Source of the DNA: an uncultured Bacteroidales bacterium
Lineage (GTDB): Bacteria; Bacteroidota; Bacteroidia; Bacteroidales; Paludibacteraceae
Direction of reading: 5' to 3'
Length of the DNA stretch: 64,000 nucleotides
Assembly: GCA_937891975.1 (NCBI GenBank)
Contig: CALAUA010000012.1
Span: forward strand, 175,434-239,433
Positions 40,051 to 48,529 of this stretch are shown here, in pieces. The notes under the pieces were generated by a model. That model was given only the letters and a program-made list of their open reading frames with translations, was not told the DNA's origin and did not search any database. The translations under genes and the position numbers were made by a program. Within the stretch, counting starts at the first letter, position 1; each line of letters opens with the position of its first letter.

Positions 40051-40802
40051 AATTTTAATTGTTTATTTTCAAAATTTATCATTTTATCCACCTCAGTTAG
40101 TGTTTGATTGTACTTAAAACAAGGAGATACTTTATTTGGTTCTTGCTCTAAAATAAGTAACTCATTCCATAACTCAGGATGTTTTAATTTGAAACTGGCC
40201 ATATCTTTCAACCTTCTATTCGGACAAAACCAACAGCCATTGCGCATGGCTATCTCATAGCTTGGAGAAAGCAAATTATACTCTTTGCATAACTCAAATG
40301 CCATTTGTTCTGTATATTTATATTTCTTTAATAGGCTAATTCTATGGCCATCATTAAACTGCTTTTTTAATAATCTTTCCGTTTCATCTTCTGCGATACC
40401 AACATACTGGATGTATTCTTTGCCTATTGATTTTATGTATTTTTCCATTGTACGCAATTTACAATCTCGCAATATACTACATCTATTTGCTATTGGGAAT
40501 GCCCTTTTTTTTCCGTTTCGTTCAGGGTGTTTTTTTGATCGAGTAATTATATGATTAAAACTATCCAAATAATCAATCTCAGTTGGTATTATCCTCACTT
40601 TTACACCCATTGCTTCTAACAAAGGAGCTGCGTGTGTTTTTACCCAATGAATGTGTGCTGGTTCTTCCCCTGATATTTTACGCTTATTATCAAACATTAC
40701 TTCAGTAAATACTACTTCGTCAAGGGGTTCATTATAATGCAATGCCAATAAAACCGTAGCTATACTATCCTTGCCAAAACTACATGCACAGAAATGGAAC
40801 AT
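40038..40802 (-). CDS. PAPS reductase-like PP-loop ATPase
   Basis: 254 residues. FCACSFGKDSIATVLLAL is a PP-loop (SxGKDS) nucleotide-binding motif, and RNGCWFCPNRR a Cys pair as in phage phosphoadenosine-phosphosulfate reductase-like proteins. These enzymes adenylate or sulfurate substrates; phage copies may act in DNA or RNA modification. Coupled by overlap to the ASCH-like gene. A terminator-like hairpin precedes it (40834-40858), so it may depend on read-through. Confidence 0.75.
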   Translation of the reverse strand: MFHFCACSFGKDSIATVLLALHYNEPLDEVVFTEVMFDNKRKISGEEPAHIHWVKTHAAPLLEAMGVKVRIIPTEIDYLDSFNHIITRSKKHPERNGKKRAFPIANRCSILRDCKLRTMEKYIKSIGKEYIQYVGIAEDETERLLKKQFNDGHRISLLKKYKYTEQMAFELCKEYNLLSPSYEIAMRNGCWFCPNRRLKDMASFKLKHPELWNELLILEQEPNKVSPCFKYNQTLTEVDKMINFENKQLKLCLL

Positions 40803-40833
40803 ATTTATGATATTATAAAGTGTTTATAAAATA

Positions 40834-40858
40834 GGCAGGTCTCTTGTGATGACCTGCC
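40834..40858 (-). terminator. Terminator-like hairpin inside the early operon
   Basis: GGCAGGTC (40834-40841) / GACCTGCC (40851-40858), an 8-bp perfect stem followed on the minus strand by a TATTTTAT run. It would reduce expression of the three distal genes (40802 to 38744). Confidence 0.6.
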
Positions 40859-40928
40859 CATTAACGAAACGCTTACCGTTGCGACTTTGTACAACATCAC
40901 CTTTCTTTTAGGTTCTGCCAATTTCTCC

Positions 40929-41342
40929 TTATACAGCACGGTACAATTCCAGAATAGGAGTCTTGGCGATGCTGACTAACTCACAATCGCATTGCTCAAG
41001 GCTCTTTAAGAGCGCTTTCACGGCATCCTTAACAGATACTGACTGCACATACATAACAACACCCTTGCGAGCCTCTCTGCCACTATCCTCAATGGTGATC
41101 ATCTCCACACGAGCTTTGTACCAATTGTCACCTTCAGAGTTTGGAATGTAGTCATAGAACTTGCGTTGAATGATACGGAGAACTTCAAACGAGCCGCTAA
41201 TGAGCGGTTTGAGTTCCTCTATTACTCTGTTCTCTGCGTTGGACGGAGTAAGGCTCTCCACCAAATAGGATTCTTTCACTGTGCAAGGATTGTCCTCGCC
41301 TGTTTGTCGTGTATAAACGACTTGCACTTCAAAATAGTTCAT
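40929..41342 (-). CDS. DUF4494 phage protein
   Basis: 137 residues: YFEVQVVYTRQTGEDNPCTVKESYLVESLTPSNAENRVIEELKP, then WYKARVEMITIEDSGREARKGVVMYVQSVSVKDAVKALLKSL. This is the DUF4494 pattern, frequent in Bacteroides phages and conjugative elements. Function unknown. Confidence 0.8.
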   Translation of the reverse strand: MNYFEVQVVYTRQTGEDNPCTVKESYLVESLTPSNAENRVIEELKPLISGSFEVLRIIQRKFYDYIPNSEGDNWYKARVEMITIEDSGREARKGVVMYVQSVSVKDAVKALLKSLEQCDCELVSIAKTPILELYRAV

Positions 41343-41360
41343 ACGATGTAAATTTTAGGA

Positions 41361-41615
41361 TTATTCTTCAAAATTGATTGTCTGTTGACGCTTCTCCCAT
41401 TCTGCAATCCGCTCTTTATCCTCTTTGAGTTGGCGCAATTCTTTTTCATAGGGTATAGCAAGCCATTCGTACAATGTAGAACGACTAATGTGGAATTGCG
41501 GTTCAATGTGGTCACGATAGATGCGTGCAAGGGGAATGCCCAAGCGTTGCTTCGCAAGGTATAACTCATTGACCTCTTTGACCCTATTCAAAAAATTTTC
41601 GCGGTTATATGCCAT
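41361..41615 (-). CDS. Small HTH-type DNA-binding protein
   Basis: 84 residues. LGIPLARIYRDHIEPQFHISRSTLYEWLAIP reads as a helix-turn-helix. It lies in the middle early operon, where Mu has Mor, so it is a candidate activator of the late promoters with the twin palindromes at 27711-27746; this is inference from position only. Confidence 0.6.
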   Translation of the reverse strand: MAYNRENFLNRVKEVNELYLAKQRLGIPLARIYRDHIEPQFHISRSTLYEWLAIPYEKELRQLKEDKERIAEWEKRQQTINFEE

Positions 41616-41630
41616 TGGGAGGAATATTAT

Positions 41631-41759
41631 TTATATTGCCAACACTGCTATTAACTCATCCCCTGCGTACACCTTACGCTTGACTATACGCAGGGGAACT
41701 TCTGCTTTGTCTATAAACTCGATAAATTGCTCTTTATCGGTGATGATCTGCGCTCTCAT
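41631..41759 (-). CDS. Small 42-residue phage protein
   Basis: ATG 41759 opens MRAQIITDKEQFIEFIDKAE and ends VYAGDELIAVLAI. It starts inside the end of the zinc-ribbon gene and ends 15 bp before the HTH gene. The codon use is like its neighbours. No known family. Confidence 0.55.
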   Translation of the reverse strand: MRAQIITDKEQFIEFIDKAEVPLRIVKRKVYAGDELIAVLAI

Positions 41760-41949
41760 CTCTCAAACCTTTATAAGGTTCTACTATCACGGATCCTTGC
41801 CGAACGATCTTCACGCGCCCACTACCTTGGCAGGTCGGACACATTTCAGAAATAGTAGTCTTTTCGCCAGCAACGATATCCACAACACCGGTACCTTTAC
41901 AATTTCGGCACAGCTCAATGCCTTCTACTAAAAAGTTCTTCTGTTTCAT
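41734..41949 (-). CDS. DnaJ-type zinc-ribbon small protein
   Basis: 71 residues from ATG 41949 (an in-frame ATG at 41988 would overlap the preceding gene). Two CxxCxGxG motifs (CRNCKGTG, CPTCQGSG) form one DnaJ-like zinc ribbon, usually a nucleic-acid or protein binder. It starts 2 bp before the previous stop in the early operon. Confidence 0.72.
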   Translation of the reverse strand: MKQKNFLVEGIELCRNCKGTGVVDIVAGEKTTISEMCPTCQGSGRVKIVRQGSVIVEPYKGLRDESADHHR

Positions 41950-41951
41950 AC

Positions 41952-42806
41952 CTATGCGTTGGTCATGTTCATCGTGATTGGTACCCATTCATTGGTTTCT
42001 TGGTTCTTGACTTCTACCTTCACAAACTGCTTGCTTTTTTGTGGTCGGTACGCCTCACGGATGATACGCATGCCCTCGATGAATGTCTCATCTTTGCTCT
42101 CAGCAGCCATTTGCTCCAGTCGCAACACATTCTGCGCTTTCAACTGACCTGCTTTGCTACGCTCGCGCAGCAAGGTAGTCACCATGTCTGCCAGTTGCTT
42201 GCTTTTGTCGTCGGTGGCAAGGCTCTCAATGTACTGATTGACCATCTCCACACCAGCGGTATAGGTGTCGTCGTATGCGTCCAGCGTGTTGTAGCCCACG
42301 GTGACACGCATGGTGCTTTCGGAGTTGGTAAAGGTGTCGGAATAGCGACCGTCTTTGAGTTGCTTACTACCTACGAATAGCGTCTCTTTCAAGTCGATGA
42401 CTGCGCGGAAGCGTTCCATGATACCGTCCTTGGTACGGGTGAGCATCTCCTGAATGCAGTGTGCTTCTGGTACCGTCTCGGAGATGGCATCATCTACCAG
42501 CTTCTTGTAGGTTCGAAGGTCTTGTTCACGCTTCTCTTGTGCCTCGCGTTTTGCTTTTTCTGCCTTGGCTGCCTTCAGCAACTCAAGTTCCTCCGCTGTT
42601 ACTTCAACGGTTTGTTTTACTTCATTCTCTTTCATAACTGTAATGTTTTTTTTGTTTGGGTTTGGACATACTTGTATATGTTTAAGATATTCTTTAGGGG
42701 CATTGCCTGTTGTCAAGCGTTTGTATCTACAGCACGCTTTGCCACTGAATGTGCCCAAATAAGGGCAACCATAACATTGTGTAGCTTTCATTTTAGCATT
42801 CTCCAT
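41952..42806 (-). CDS. DUF3164-like phage protein with N-terminal Cys motif
   Basis: 284 residues. The first 55 residues carry a metal-binding-like CYGCPYLG with further Cys. After a second in-frame ATG (42635) comes the DUF3164 part: a coiled coil, then MLTRTKDGIMERFRAVIDLKETLFVGSKQLKDGRYSDTFTNSESTMRVTVGYNTLDAYDDTYTAGVEMV. DUF3164 proteins are found in the early region of transposable phages. The short form from 42635 is an alternative. Confidence 0.78.
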   Translation of the reverse strand: MENAKMKATQCYGCPYLGTFSGKACCRYKRLTTGNAPKEYLKHIQVCPNPNKKNITVMKENEVKQTVEVTAEELELLKAAKAEKAKREAQEKREQDLRTYKKLVDDAISETVPEAHCIQEMLTRTKDGIMERFRAVIDLKETLFVGSKQLKDGRYSDTFTNSESTMRVTVGYNTLDAYDDTYTAGVEMVNQYIESLATDDKSKQLADMVTTLLRERSKAGQLKAQNVLRLEQMAAESKDETFIEGMRIIREAYRPQKSKQFVKVEVKNQETNEWVPITMNMTNA

Positions 42807-43257
42807 TTATGAAACACACGGGAGAGTCGTATGTCATTTTAGTGGGTATATCAGGTGTTTTATTTAAGTCACGCACGCGCTTATTGAACGCGTTATACAG
42901 ACTGCGCAGGCGATCCAAGGGAAGTTTGTTGATATTGGTACCATCGCGTTCGATTACGCTGATGACATACTCTGTATCGGTGCGATAGCCCATTTTCTCG
43001 CAGTACTTGCGCACAGATGCAATCAGTCGCTTGCGCCAGCGGTCTTTCTCTTTGAAAGTGTCGCTCGCAGCACGCTGTTGTAATGCCTCGCATAGTGCAT
43101 GCAGTTCTTGCGATGTTAGTTCGCGGGTGCTGATACGATTCTTGTAGTTGCCTGCAATGGTAGCAGCTACATCCTCGCGACTCAGATTACATTGGCGTGC
43201 CAAGGCATAAAACCGACGATTGGCACGAATCCACTCTTGGCTATAATTTGTCTCCAT
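42793..43257 (-). CDS. GemA-like (Mu gp16) regulatory protein
   Basis: 154 residues from ATG 43257, which directly follows the ATPase stop; the frame is open upstream but overlaps that gene. NRRFYALARQCNLSREDV, SRELTSQELHALCEAL, and KLPLDRLRSLYNAFNKRV fit the gp16/GemA family. GemA in Mu affects host supercoiling and gene expression. Confidence 0.65.
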   Translation of the reverse strand: METNYSQEWIRANRRFYALARQCNLSREDVAATIAGNYKNRISTRELTSQELHALCEALQQRAASDTFKEKDRWRKRLIASVRKYCEKMGYRTDTEYVISVIERDGTNINKLPLDRLRSLYNAFNKRVRDLNKTPDIPTKMTYDSPVCFINGEC

Positions 43258-43258
43258 A

Positions 43259-43879
43259 TTACTTAGTTTTATTGATATGTTTTTCAGGCCATACATCAAA
43301 GACCTCTTTGCCCTTATATCGACTAACGATCGTTGCATAATAGTTGTGTACGCGCACTTTGATATCACTGTTGTACTTGATTCTCACTGCGGCAACCCCC
43401 GTTGGTTCACTGCCTGTTTCGTGGCTAATCCAAATAAAAAGTTTCTTTGGATATTTTTGTATCAATTCTTTGTACTCTTCGTATGTAATGCCGAGGAATT
43501 GAACGCTATCGATTACTATCACATTTGGACTGCGTTTGCGGCTCAATGCATCCTTCATGTCGTCAAGATTGAGGCGAGGCCAGAAGAGGAACCTACTTTG
43601 ATTCTCCATCTGCAATCCAGTCTCAATCACCGCACGACGATATGTTGCACTCAGCCCCTCTTCCAGTCCATTGTAGGCGATACGCAGTCCCTCAAAGCTC
43701 ATTAAGTACTTCACCAGTTGCACAGCAAAGCGTGTCTTACCATTACCACTACCACCATGAATAATCCAACTACCGTATGGCTCTGGATCACCCATAGTTG
43801 CCAACCAACGCCCTGTAAAGCCCAATGTCTTTGGGTTGTAGTCAATGATGTTCTTTATACTTAATGCGCGTTTTGCCAT
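43259..43879 (-). CDS. P-loop ATPase of the early replication block
   Basis: 206 residues. Walker A GGSGNGKT (42-49), Walker B VIVIDSVQ, and a RecA-like core without extra domains. It follows the MuB-like gene by 4 bp. A second ATPase next to MuB is common in Bacteroides Mu-like phages; its role in transposition or replication is not known. Confidence 0.72.
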   Translation of the reverse strand: MAKRALSIKNIIDYNPKTLGFTGRWLATMGDPEPYGSWIIHGGSGNGKTRFAVQLVKYLMSFEGLRIAYNGLEEGLSATYRRAVIETGLQMENQSRFLFWPRLNLDDMKDALSRKRSPNVIVIDSVQFLGITYEEYKELIQKYPKKLFIWISHETGSEPTGVAAVRIKYNSDIKVRVHNYYATIVSRYKGKEVFDVWPEKHINKTK

Positions 43880-43883
43880 ACTC

Positions 43884-44756
43884 TTATGCGTTTTTGCGTG
43901 CTAATTTCTTGAGTACTGCGTGTACCTTACGCTCTACACGGCGCAAGTCACCTTCGCATTCTATAATAATGTCATTGATTGTATCTGTATCTTGTACTCC
44001 ATTTTGGCGACAGATCTCAGCTATATCATTTTGGGTTACTCCATGCAAAGCGACGCACTTGCGACCTACACGGCTCCAAAGTTCGTTATATCCGCGCTTG
44101 TTGTAGCGCACACCCTTGTCAAAGCGCTTGTTGAGGTGTTCGGTAGCGATCATTACCACCGCGCAGTTATACTGCAGGTCGTTGTATAGGGTAATGAATG
44201 AGTTGAGTACCACATCGCTCATCTTGTCTGCCTCATCAAGGATAATGATAGGCGCTGCCTTCATGCGCATTTGCAATACCACCTTTTGCTTCATCTGAAT
44301 AAGACTCAAACCCTCTGGAAGAATACTCATCTTACGGAGCAATGCCCCGAAGAAGTCACGCTTTGCCCAATCTGGGTCGCATGATAGGTAATAAACCTCA
44401 TCATGCTCACGAGTGTACTGCTTGCAGGCGTAGGTCTTGCCGGTACCAGCGTTGCCAGTGATAGCCATCCATAGCTGATTTTCTTGAGCATCACTCAATA
44501 TAGCGTGTAGATCCTTGTAGTTCTTGGTTTCTACCGTCTCCCACTTCTCATCTTGCAAGCCGATTTGGCTGGCAATCTTGCGCCACATGTCGTCGCTGAT
44601 GAGTTCCCAGTTCTCGTTGATGATCTGACTGATGGTTGCGCTACTCACGCCTTCCATAATCTTGCTGGCTTTGCTTTGACCGCCAAAACGATCGCAAAAG
44701 TCCACGAGCGCATTGCGAATGTCGCGTTTGCGAATTTCAGTGATTTTCTTTTCCAT
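43884..44756 (-). CDS. MuB-like transposition target-capture ATPase
   Basis: 290 residues. An N-terminal HTH (SKASKIMEGVSSATISQIINENWELIS) is followed by AAA+ Walker A GNAGTGKT (101-108), Walker B IILDEAD (171-177), and sensor and C-terminal helices (CEGDLRRVERKVHAVLKKL). MuB binds target DNA and activates the transposase. It lies directly after the transposase gene, as in Mu. Confidence 0.9.
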   Translation of the reverse strand: MEKKITEIRKRDIRNALVDFCDRFGGQSKASKIMEGVSSATISQIINENWELISDDMWRKIASQIGLQDEKWETVETKNYKDLHAILSDAQENQLWMAITGNAGTGKTYACKQYTREHDEVYYLSCDPDWAKRDFFGALLRKMSILPEGLSLIQMKQKVVLQMRMKAAPIIILDEADKMSDVVLNSFITLYNDLQYNCAVVMIATEHLNKRFDKGVRYNKRGYNELWSRVGRKCVALHGVTQNDIAEICRQNGVQDTDTINDIIIECEGDLRRVERKVHAVLKKLARKNA

Positions 44757-44800
44757 AACTCTGTAATTTAATAGGTTTTTAAGTAGTATTTAAGTAGTAA

Positions 44801-46831
44801 TTAATATCTATCTTCTATATCCTCATCACGCATAACTTCAAAAGCATTGCTTGGTGGAAGGGCTCGTTCTGCATGGTACTTGCGATTTTTATGCTGTCCA
44901 TGGCTATCGGGTATCAGCGCCTTACATAGAGTTTCATAGTCGCGTTTTGAGGTGTCCAAGCTTGCGTATGCACGCTCCTGATGACCGCCCAAGGTATTAG
45001 CGATATGTGCCTCCAATGCCTTGTTGAACTTCCATACGGCTGCCAACTTCTCGTAGTCACCCGGCTTACGATCCATCAACGCCATTGGTTGTACATCTTT
45101 CACTGTTAGGACATACTCCTCTGTAGCTTTGTCGTTGAACACCAAAATATGGCTGTAGTCGAATGGATCGCACTTCACATTCCACTTCTCCCAGCAGTTC
45201 TCACGGAAGCGAATAGCCTCTGCCATGGCAACTGCATCATCAGGATCTGCCAATAGGTCATATTGGTGGCGTTCGCCCAATACACGCAGGTTGATACCTG
45301 TGCTTTGAAGTGTGTATTTATCTTGGCGTTGCTCGCCAAAGAGTTGCAAATATTGCTTCACTGGCAATGCCACGCGCTCTGCCGCTGGCAATGCGTTTAT
45401 TGCCTCTACATACGCTGGCAACGCCTCTTGGCGATAGCTCCACATCAGCGCGCTAATCTCGGTAACCAACTCTTCCAAGGTGGGCAGGTTCTTTTTGTCC
45501 TTGAGCGTGATATCCAAGTTTGGCTGTCCGCTTTTAGAGGCGGTTACACCATGACCGGACCAGTTGAACGCATATTTGCACACCTTGTCGTTGAATTGAC
45601 GGAACCATGGCTCAATCACTTTGGCTTTAGCGTTACCTACAGCCGCTGGTGTTACTGCCAACGCTGCCAACCCCTCGTAGGTATCACTCATCGCCTTCTT
45701 GGCGAAGTTATCGCATTGGATCTGATAAGGGCGAAGCATGGTACCCGTCAGCTCTTCCACATGACGCTCAGCATTGCGTAGCGCCTCACGGATCAGTTCC
45801 GCACTCTCGGTGATACCTATTGCGTAGCCGATTGGGTATTTCGTGGCAGCGTCTAATACCACCTCCAGCGTCACGCGGTTATAATAAGTGGTGCGACCCT
45901 TACCGTCCTTTTTCTGATACAGCAACTCAGCATCCCAGCCGTCGAGCACCCACATGTACATAGCTTTAGTGGGTGCACTGCGTTGAACTGTATAGGCAAG
46001 GCTATTACGGTAGGCCGCACCACCATGCTTACTCGCAGTCGTGATAAATTTACTCTTCTTTTGCCATAGGCGAACGGTGCTGCCGGTGATCTCCTTCCAA
46101 TAATCCTCGCCTTCTGTGCTTTGTACCTTTTGTACACGCACCCATTCGTTATATGCCTTGGCTATCTCTTCACAATCAAAATTACGGTGTTCGGCAATCA
46201 GACTAATCAACATGTCCGCTTGCAAACCAGCGTGAATCTTGGTGGCACCACTCTCTCCACTGCGGTAGTTCTTGTGGATAAGGCACTCCAAACCTTCACG
46301 CTGGTACTCTTTCACTTTATCCTTCAGCTTGCGCTCGTTCTCTGGAAGACTAAATGGGTACTCCAGACGATCCAACGAACTCATGTGTTCCAAAATTTGG
46401 CTCCAGCTGATTTTCTGACCACGCTTTTTGTTTTCGGATACAAGACGAATGATACCCTCCAACACGATGGCGTTGTAGTAGTAAGTCTGACGAACTGGAT
46501 TCTCTTTCGAATTTGGCAAGTGAGCACCTTTCGCAGTCTTGTACTCATCGAAGTACTGACTCATCTCTGCACTATGCTCAATAAACGGCTCCAATATGTT
46601 GCGACATACATTCGCATACACATCCAAGCGTGCATCTATCATTCGCTTCATATCTTCAGGCATGCTCTTGTACTCATAAACCTTTTGCACACCACGACCG
46701 CCACGAGTTAAGGCAACCAACTTGCCGCGACATTCTCTTTGTCTCATTGTGTTCGCTGTAGCAACGCCGTGGTCTAATAGCCACTGCATGCTGATGCCAA
46801 CCCTGTTATTTATATGAACTACCGCTTCCAT
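44801..46831 (-). CDS. MuA-like DDE transposase
   Basis: 676 residues. N-terminal HTH (DHGVATANTMRQRECRGKLVALTRGGRG) and helical end-binding domains, then an RNase H-like core with WVLDGWD (Asp297), QCDNFAKKA (Asp374) and AKVIEPWFRQF (Glu407) as the likely DDE triad. A mu-C-type beta-barrel (YLQLFGEQRQDKYTLQSTGI to ILVFNDKATEEYVLTV) and a MuB-contact tail follow. It cuts and joins phage ends for replicative transposition. Appears intact. Confidence 0.92.
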   Translation of the reverse strand: MEAVVHINNRVGISMQWLLDHGVATANTMRQRECRGKLVALTRGGRGVQKVYEYKSMPEDMKRMIDARLDVYANVCRNILEPFIEHSAEMSQYFDEYKTAKGAHLPNSKENPVRQTYYYNAIVLEGIIRLVSENKKRGQKISWSQILEHMSSLDRLEYPFSLPENERKLKDKVKEYQREGLECLIHKNYRSGESGATKIHAGLQADMLISLIAEHRNFDCEEIAKAYNEWVRVQKVQSTEGEDYWKEITGSTVRLWQKKSKFITTASKHGGAAYRNSLAYTVQRSAPTKAMYMWVLDGWDAELLYQKKDGKGRTTYYNRVTLEVVLDAATKYPIGYAIGITESAELIREALRNAERHVEELTGTMLRPYQIQCDNFAKKAMSDTYEGLAALAVTPAAVGNAKAKVIEPWFRQFNDKVCKYAFNWSGHGVTASKSGQPNLDITLKDKKNLPTLEELVTEISALMWSYRQEALPAYVEAINALPAAERVALPVKQYLQLFGEQRQDKYTLQSTGINLRVLGERHQYDLLADPDDAVAMAEAIRFRENCWEKWNVKCDPFDYSHILVFNDKATEEYVLTVKDVQPMALMDRKPGDYEKLAAVWKFNKALEAHIANTLGGHQERAYASLDTSKRDYETLCKALIPDSHGQHKNRKYHAERALPPSNAFEVMRDEDIEDRY

Positions 46832-46840
46832 ATAATTAGT

Positions 46841-47074
46841 TTAGTTGTTTACTTTTTTTTGCAAGCGTTCCCTTTGCTCACGTTCTTTGTAATACTCCTT
46901 GATTGTCTGGTCGGCTGCATACCACACACCACCCAAACAAGAGCCATACATGCCAATCATAATGGCCAAGACATTCCATTCACAACCATTGGCATGCCAT
47001 TCTTTGCAGCAATACACAATCAAAACAATGGCAATGGACGCCCAAAAGATTCCGTTATAAATTCTTGCTTTCAT
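46841..47074 (-). CDS. Small phage membrane protein
   Basis: 77 residues. Two hydrophobic segments (IFWASIAIVLIVYCC, VLAIMIGMYGSCLGGVWYAA) and a basic coiled C-terminus (KEYYKEREQRERLQKK). It lies between the transposase and the next upstream gene. An early membrane protein could affect superinfection; no evidence beyond layout. Confidence 0.6.
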   Translation of the reverse strand: MKARIYNGIFWASIAIVLIVYCCKEWHANGCEWNVLAIMIGMYGSCLGGVWYAADQTIKEYYKEREQRERLQKKVNN

Positions 47075-47085
47075 AACTGTATTTA

Positions 47086-47430
47086 TTAATTGTTAATAAC
47101 TATCACAACTTCATCTACATCCTGTTTCCAAGCCCTCACCCCATACTCATGTACTAAATGCATCAATACATTTGGATCTGGCAACTCACCTTCACGCATG
47201 GCACGGAGCTCAACAAAGAAACTACGATTTGGCAATCTTAATCCGCGTGTGTTCAAATCCTTTTCAGCAACCTTGCATAGTGCTTCGGTGTGAATAACAG
47301 TTGCACGCTCTTTGCTCGCTTGGGTTTTCTCAAGACCCTCTTTGATGATCTGATTGGCGCAGTTGATTAATGCGTAATAGTTCAATAGTTGATCATCATC
47401 AAGAAACTCTAAAAATGTCATATTGCTCAT
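47086..47430 (-). CDS. Uncharacterised early phage protein
   Basis: 114 residues: FLEFLDDDQLLNYYALINCANQIIKEGLEKTQ, RLPNRSFFVELRAMREGELPDPNVLMHLVHEYGVRAW. Soluble, mostly helical. No family recognised. It is the second gene of the leftward early operon. Confidence 0.6.
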   Translation of the reverse strand: MSNMTFLEFLDDDQLLNYYALINCANQIIKEGLEKTQASKERATVIHTEALCKVAEKDLNTRGLRLPNRSFFVELRAMREGELPDPNVLMHLVHEYGVRAWKQDVDEVVIVINN

Positions 47431-47453
47431 AATAGGTTGTATTTAATTGGTTA

Positions 47454-47627
47454 TTATCTTTCTATCACAACTCCGTTAAAATCTCTCACAGCCACAAAAC
47501 GGATCTTGCGCTCAAGCTCACTCTCGCTTCGATAGTTTAGAGCGTTGCTTACAGTCCTACGACTGGCACCAGATTGTGCCATCAACTTCTTTACGGTACC
47601 ATAATCTACAACAATTTTTCGCTTCAT
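47454..47627 (-). CDS. Ner/Cro-like small HTH regulator
   Basis: 57 residues from ATG 47627. YGTVKKLMAQSGASRRTVSNALNYRSESELERKIRFVAVRDF holds a LacI/Ner-like helix-turn-helix. It is the first gene of the early operon, the place of Ner in Mu, which represses early transcription after induction. Too short for routine gene calling but well supported by position and motif. Confidence 0.7.
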   Translation of the reverse strand: MKRKIVVDYGTVKKLMAQSGASRRTVSNALNYRSESELERKIRFVAVRDFNGVVIER

Positions 47628-47663
47628 ATTTTCTCAACTCTTGTATATGTGATTTTTTTTTAC

Positions 47664-47671
47664 TACCTTTG
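47664..47671 (+). promoter_or_regulatory. Repressor promoter -7 box
   Basis: TACCTTTG on the plus strand. It would give a repressor leader of about 115 nt that runs through the early promoter and its operators. Confidence 0.5.
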
Positions 47672-47701
47672 TCGCGGTTTTGCCGATTTTGCAATCGCGG
47701 T

Positions 47702-47709
47702 GCAAAGGT
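47702..47709 (-). promoter_or_regulatory. Early promoter -7 box
   Basis: TACCTTTG on the minus strand, 75 bp before the Ner-like start. It faces the repressor promoter, so the two transcripts overlap. Confidence 0.6.
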
Positions 47710-47717
47710 AATAATAA

Positions 47718-47763
47718 TTTCGCAAACTGCAAAACATTTTGCGAAAAAAGTTCGCATTTTGCG
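47718..47763. promoter_or_regulatory. Repressor operators
   Basis: TTTCGCAAA (47718-47726) and TTTGCGAAA (47738-47746) are inverted. A second palindrome CGCATTTTGCG lies at 47753-47763. All share the half-site TTTGCG and sit upstream of the early -7 box, where a bound repressor would block it. Confidence 0.6.
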
Positions 47764-47790
47764 TAATTTTTTATAAAAAACAGCCATTTT

Positions 47791-48477
47791 ATGACTAAAA
47801 AAGAGAGATTAGAGGCTATAATTGCCCATTATGGAGATGGAAAACCGTCCCAGTTTGCGAAATCAATAGGGGTTGCTCCCTCTACAATTAGCTCGTGGTT
47901 GGCGCGAGATACTTTTGATTACGAGCTTCTTTTTGCAAAATGCGAAAATATAAATTCAGCTTGGCTCCTAACAGGTGAGGGGGATATGCTATTATCCTCC
48001 CCTGATAATAACCAAGGATCAACCAAGGACGAACCAAGGAACGACATAGATCCAACACCTGCTATCCAACAAGTGCAACATGGTGGCATTCCATTGATTC
48101 CCACCAACGCCATGGCTGGATTTGCTACCGGTGGTGACACGGCTATCCTTGAATATGAGTGTGATCGCTATGTGGTACCTATGTTTCGTGATGCGGACTT
48201 CCTTATTCCTGTGAAAGGATCCTCTATGATTCCTAAGTACAACTCTGGAGATCTCGTAGCGTGCAAGCACCTGCCTTTGTCCGATTTGTTTTTCCAGTGG
48301 AATCATGTATATGTGTTGGACACAGACCAAGGAGCGTTGATAAAGCGTGTACAACGCGCTGATGACGACGATCACATCCTATGTGTATCAGATAACACCA
48401 AATACGAACCATTCAAGCTGCACCGAAGCCAAATACACGCAATAGCGCTCGTGGTGGGTGTGATTCGTTTGGAATAA
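47791..48477 (+). CDS. Phage repressor, HTH plus S24 (LexA-like) self-cleaving domain
   Basis: 228 residues. N-terminal HTH (KPSQFAKSIGVAPSTISSWLARD), linker, then a peptidase S24 domain with cleavage site Ala109-Gly110 (NAMAGFA), nucleophile Ser145 (VKGSSMIPKYNSGD) and Lys185 (ALIKRV). It keeps the prophage silent and should be cleaved after RecA activation, making the prophage SOS-inducible, unlike Mu c. It is followed by its own terminator. Confidence 0.92.
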   Translation: MTKKERLEAIIAHYGDGKPSQFAKSIGVAPSTISSWLARDTFDYELLFAKCENINSAWLLTGEGDMLLSSPDNNQGSTKDEPRNDIDPTPAIQQVQHGGIPLIPTNAMAGFATGGDTAILEYECDRYVVPMFRDADFLIPVKGSSMIPKYNSGDLVACKHLPLSDLFFQWNHVYVLDTDQGALIKRVQRADDDDHILCVSDNTKYEPFKLHRSQIHAIALVVGVIRLE

Positions 48478-48495
48478 CAATAGTACATATACAAC

Positions 48496-48529
48496 AAGGT
48501 GCAGCCCTTTGTGGGTTGCACCTTTTATT
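48496..48529 (+). terminator. Terminator of the repressor gene
   Basis: AAGGTGCA (48496-48503) / TGCACCTT (48517-48524) with inner GCCC/GGGT pairs and a TTTTATTTTAT tail. Confidence 0.85.

Noticed and set aside
40803..40928. Possible small gene between the PAPS-reductase-like and DUF4494 genes
   Set aside because: A protein-like stretch is readable but no start codon opens it and it crosses a terminator hairpin.
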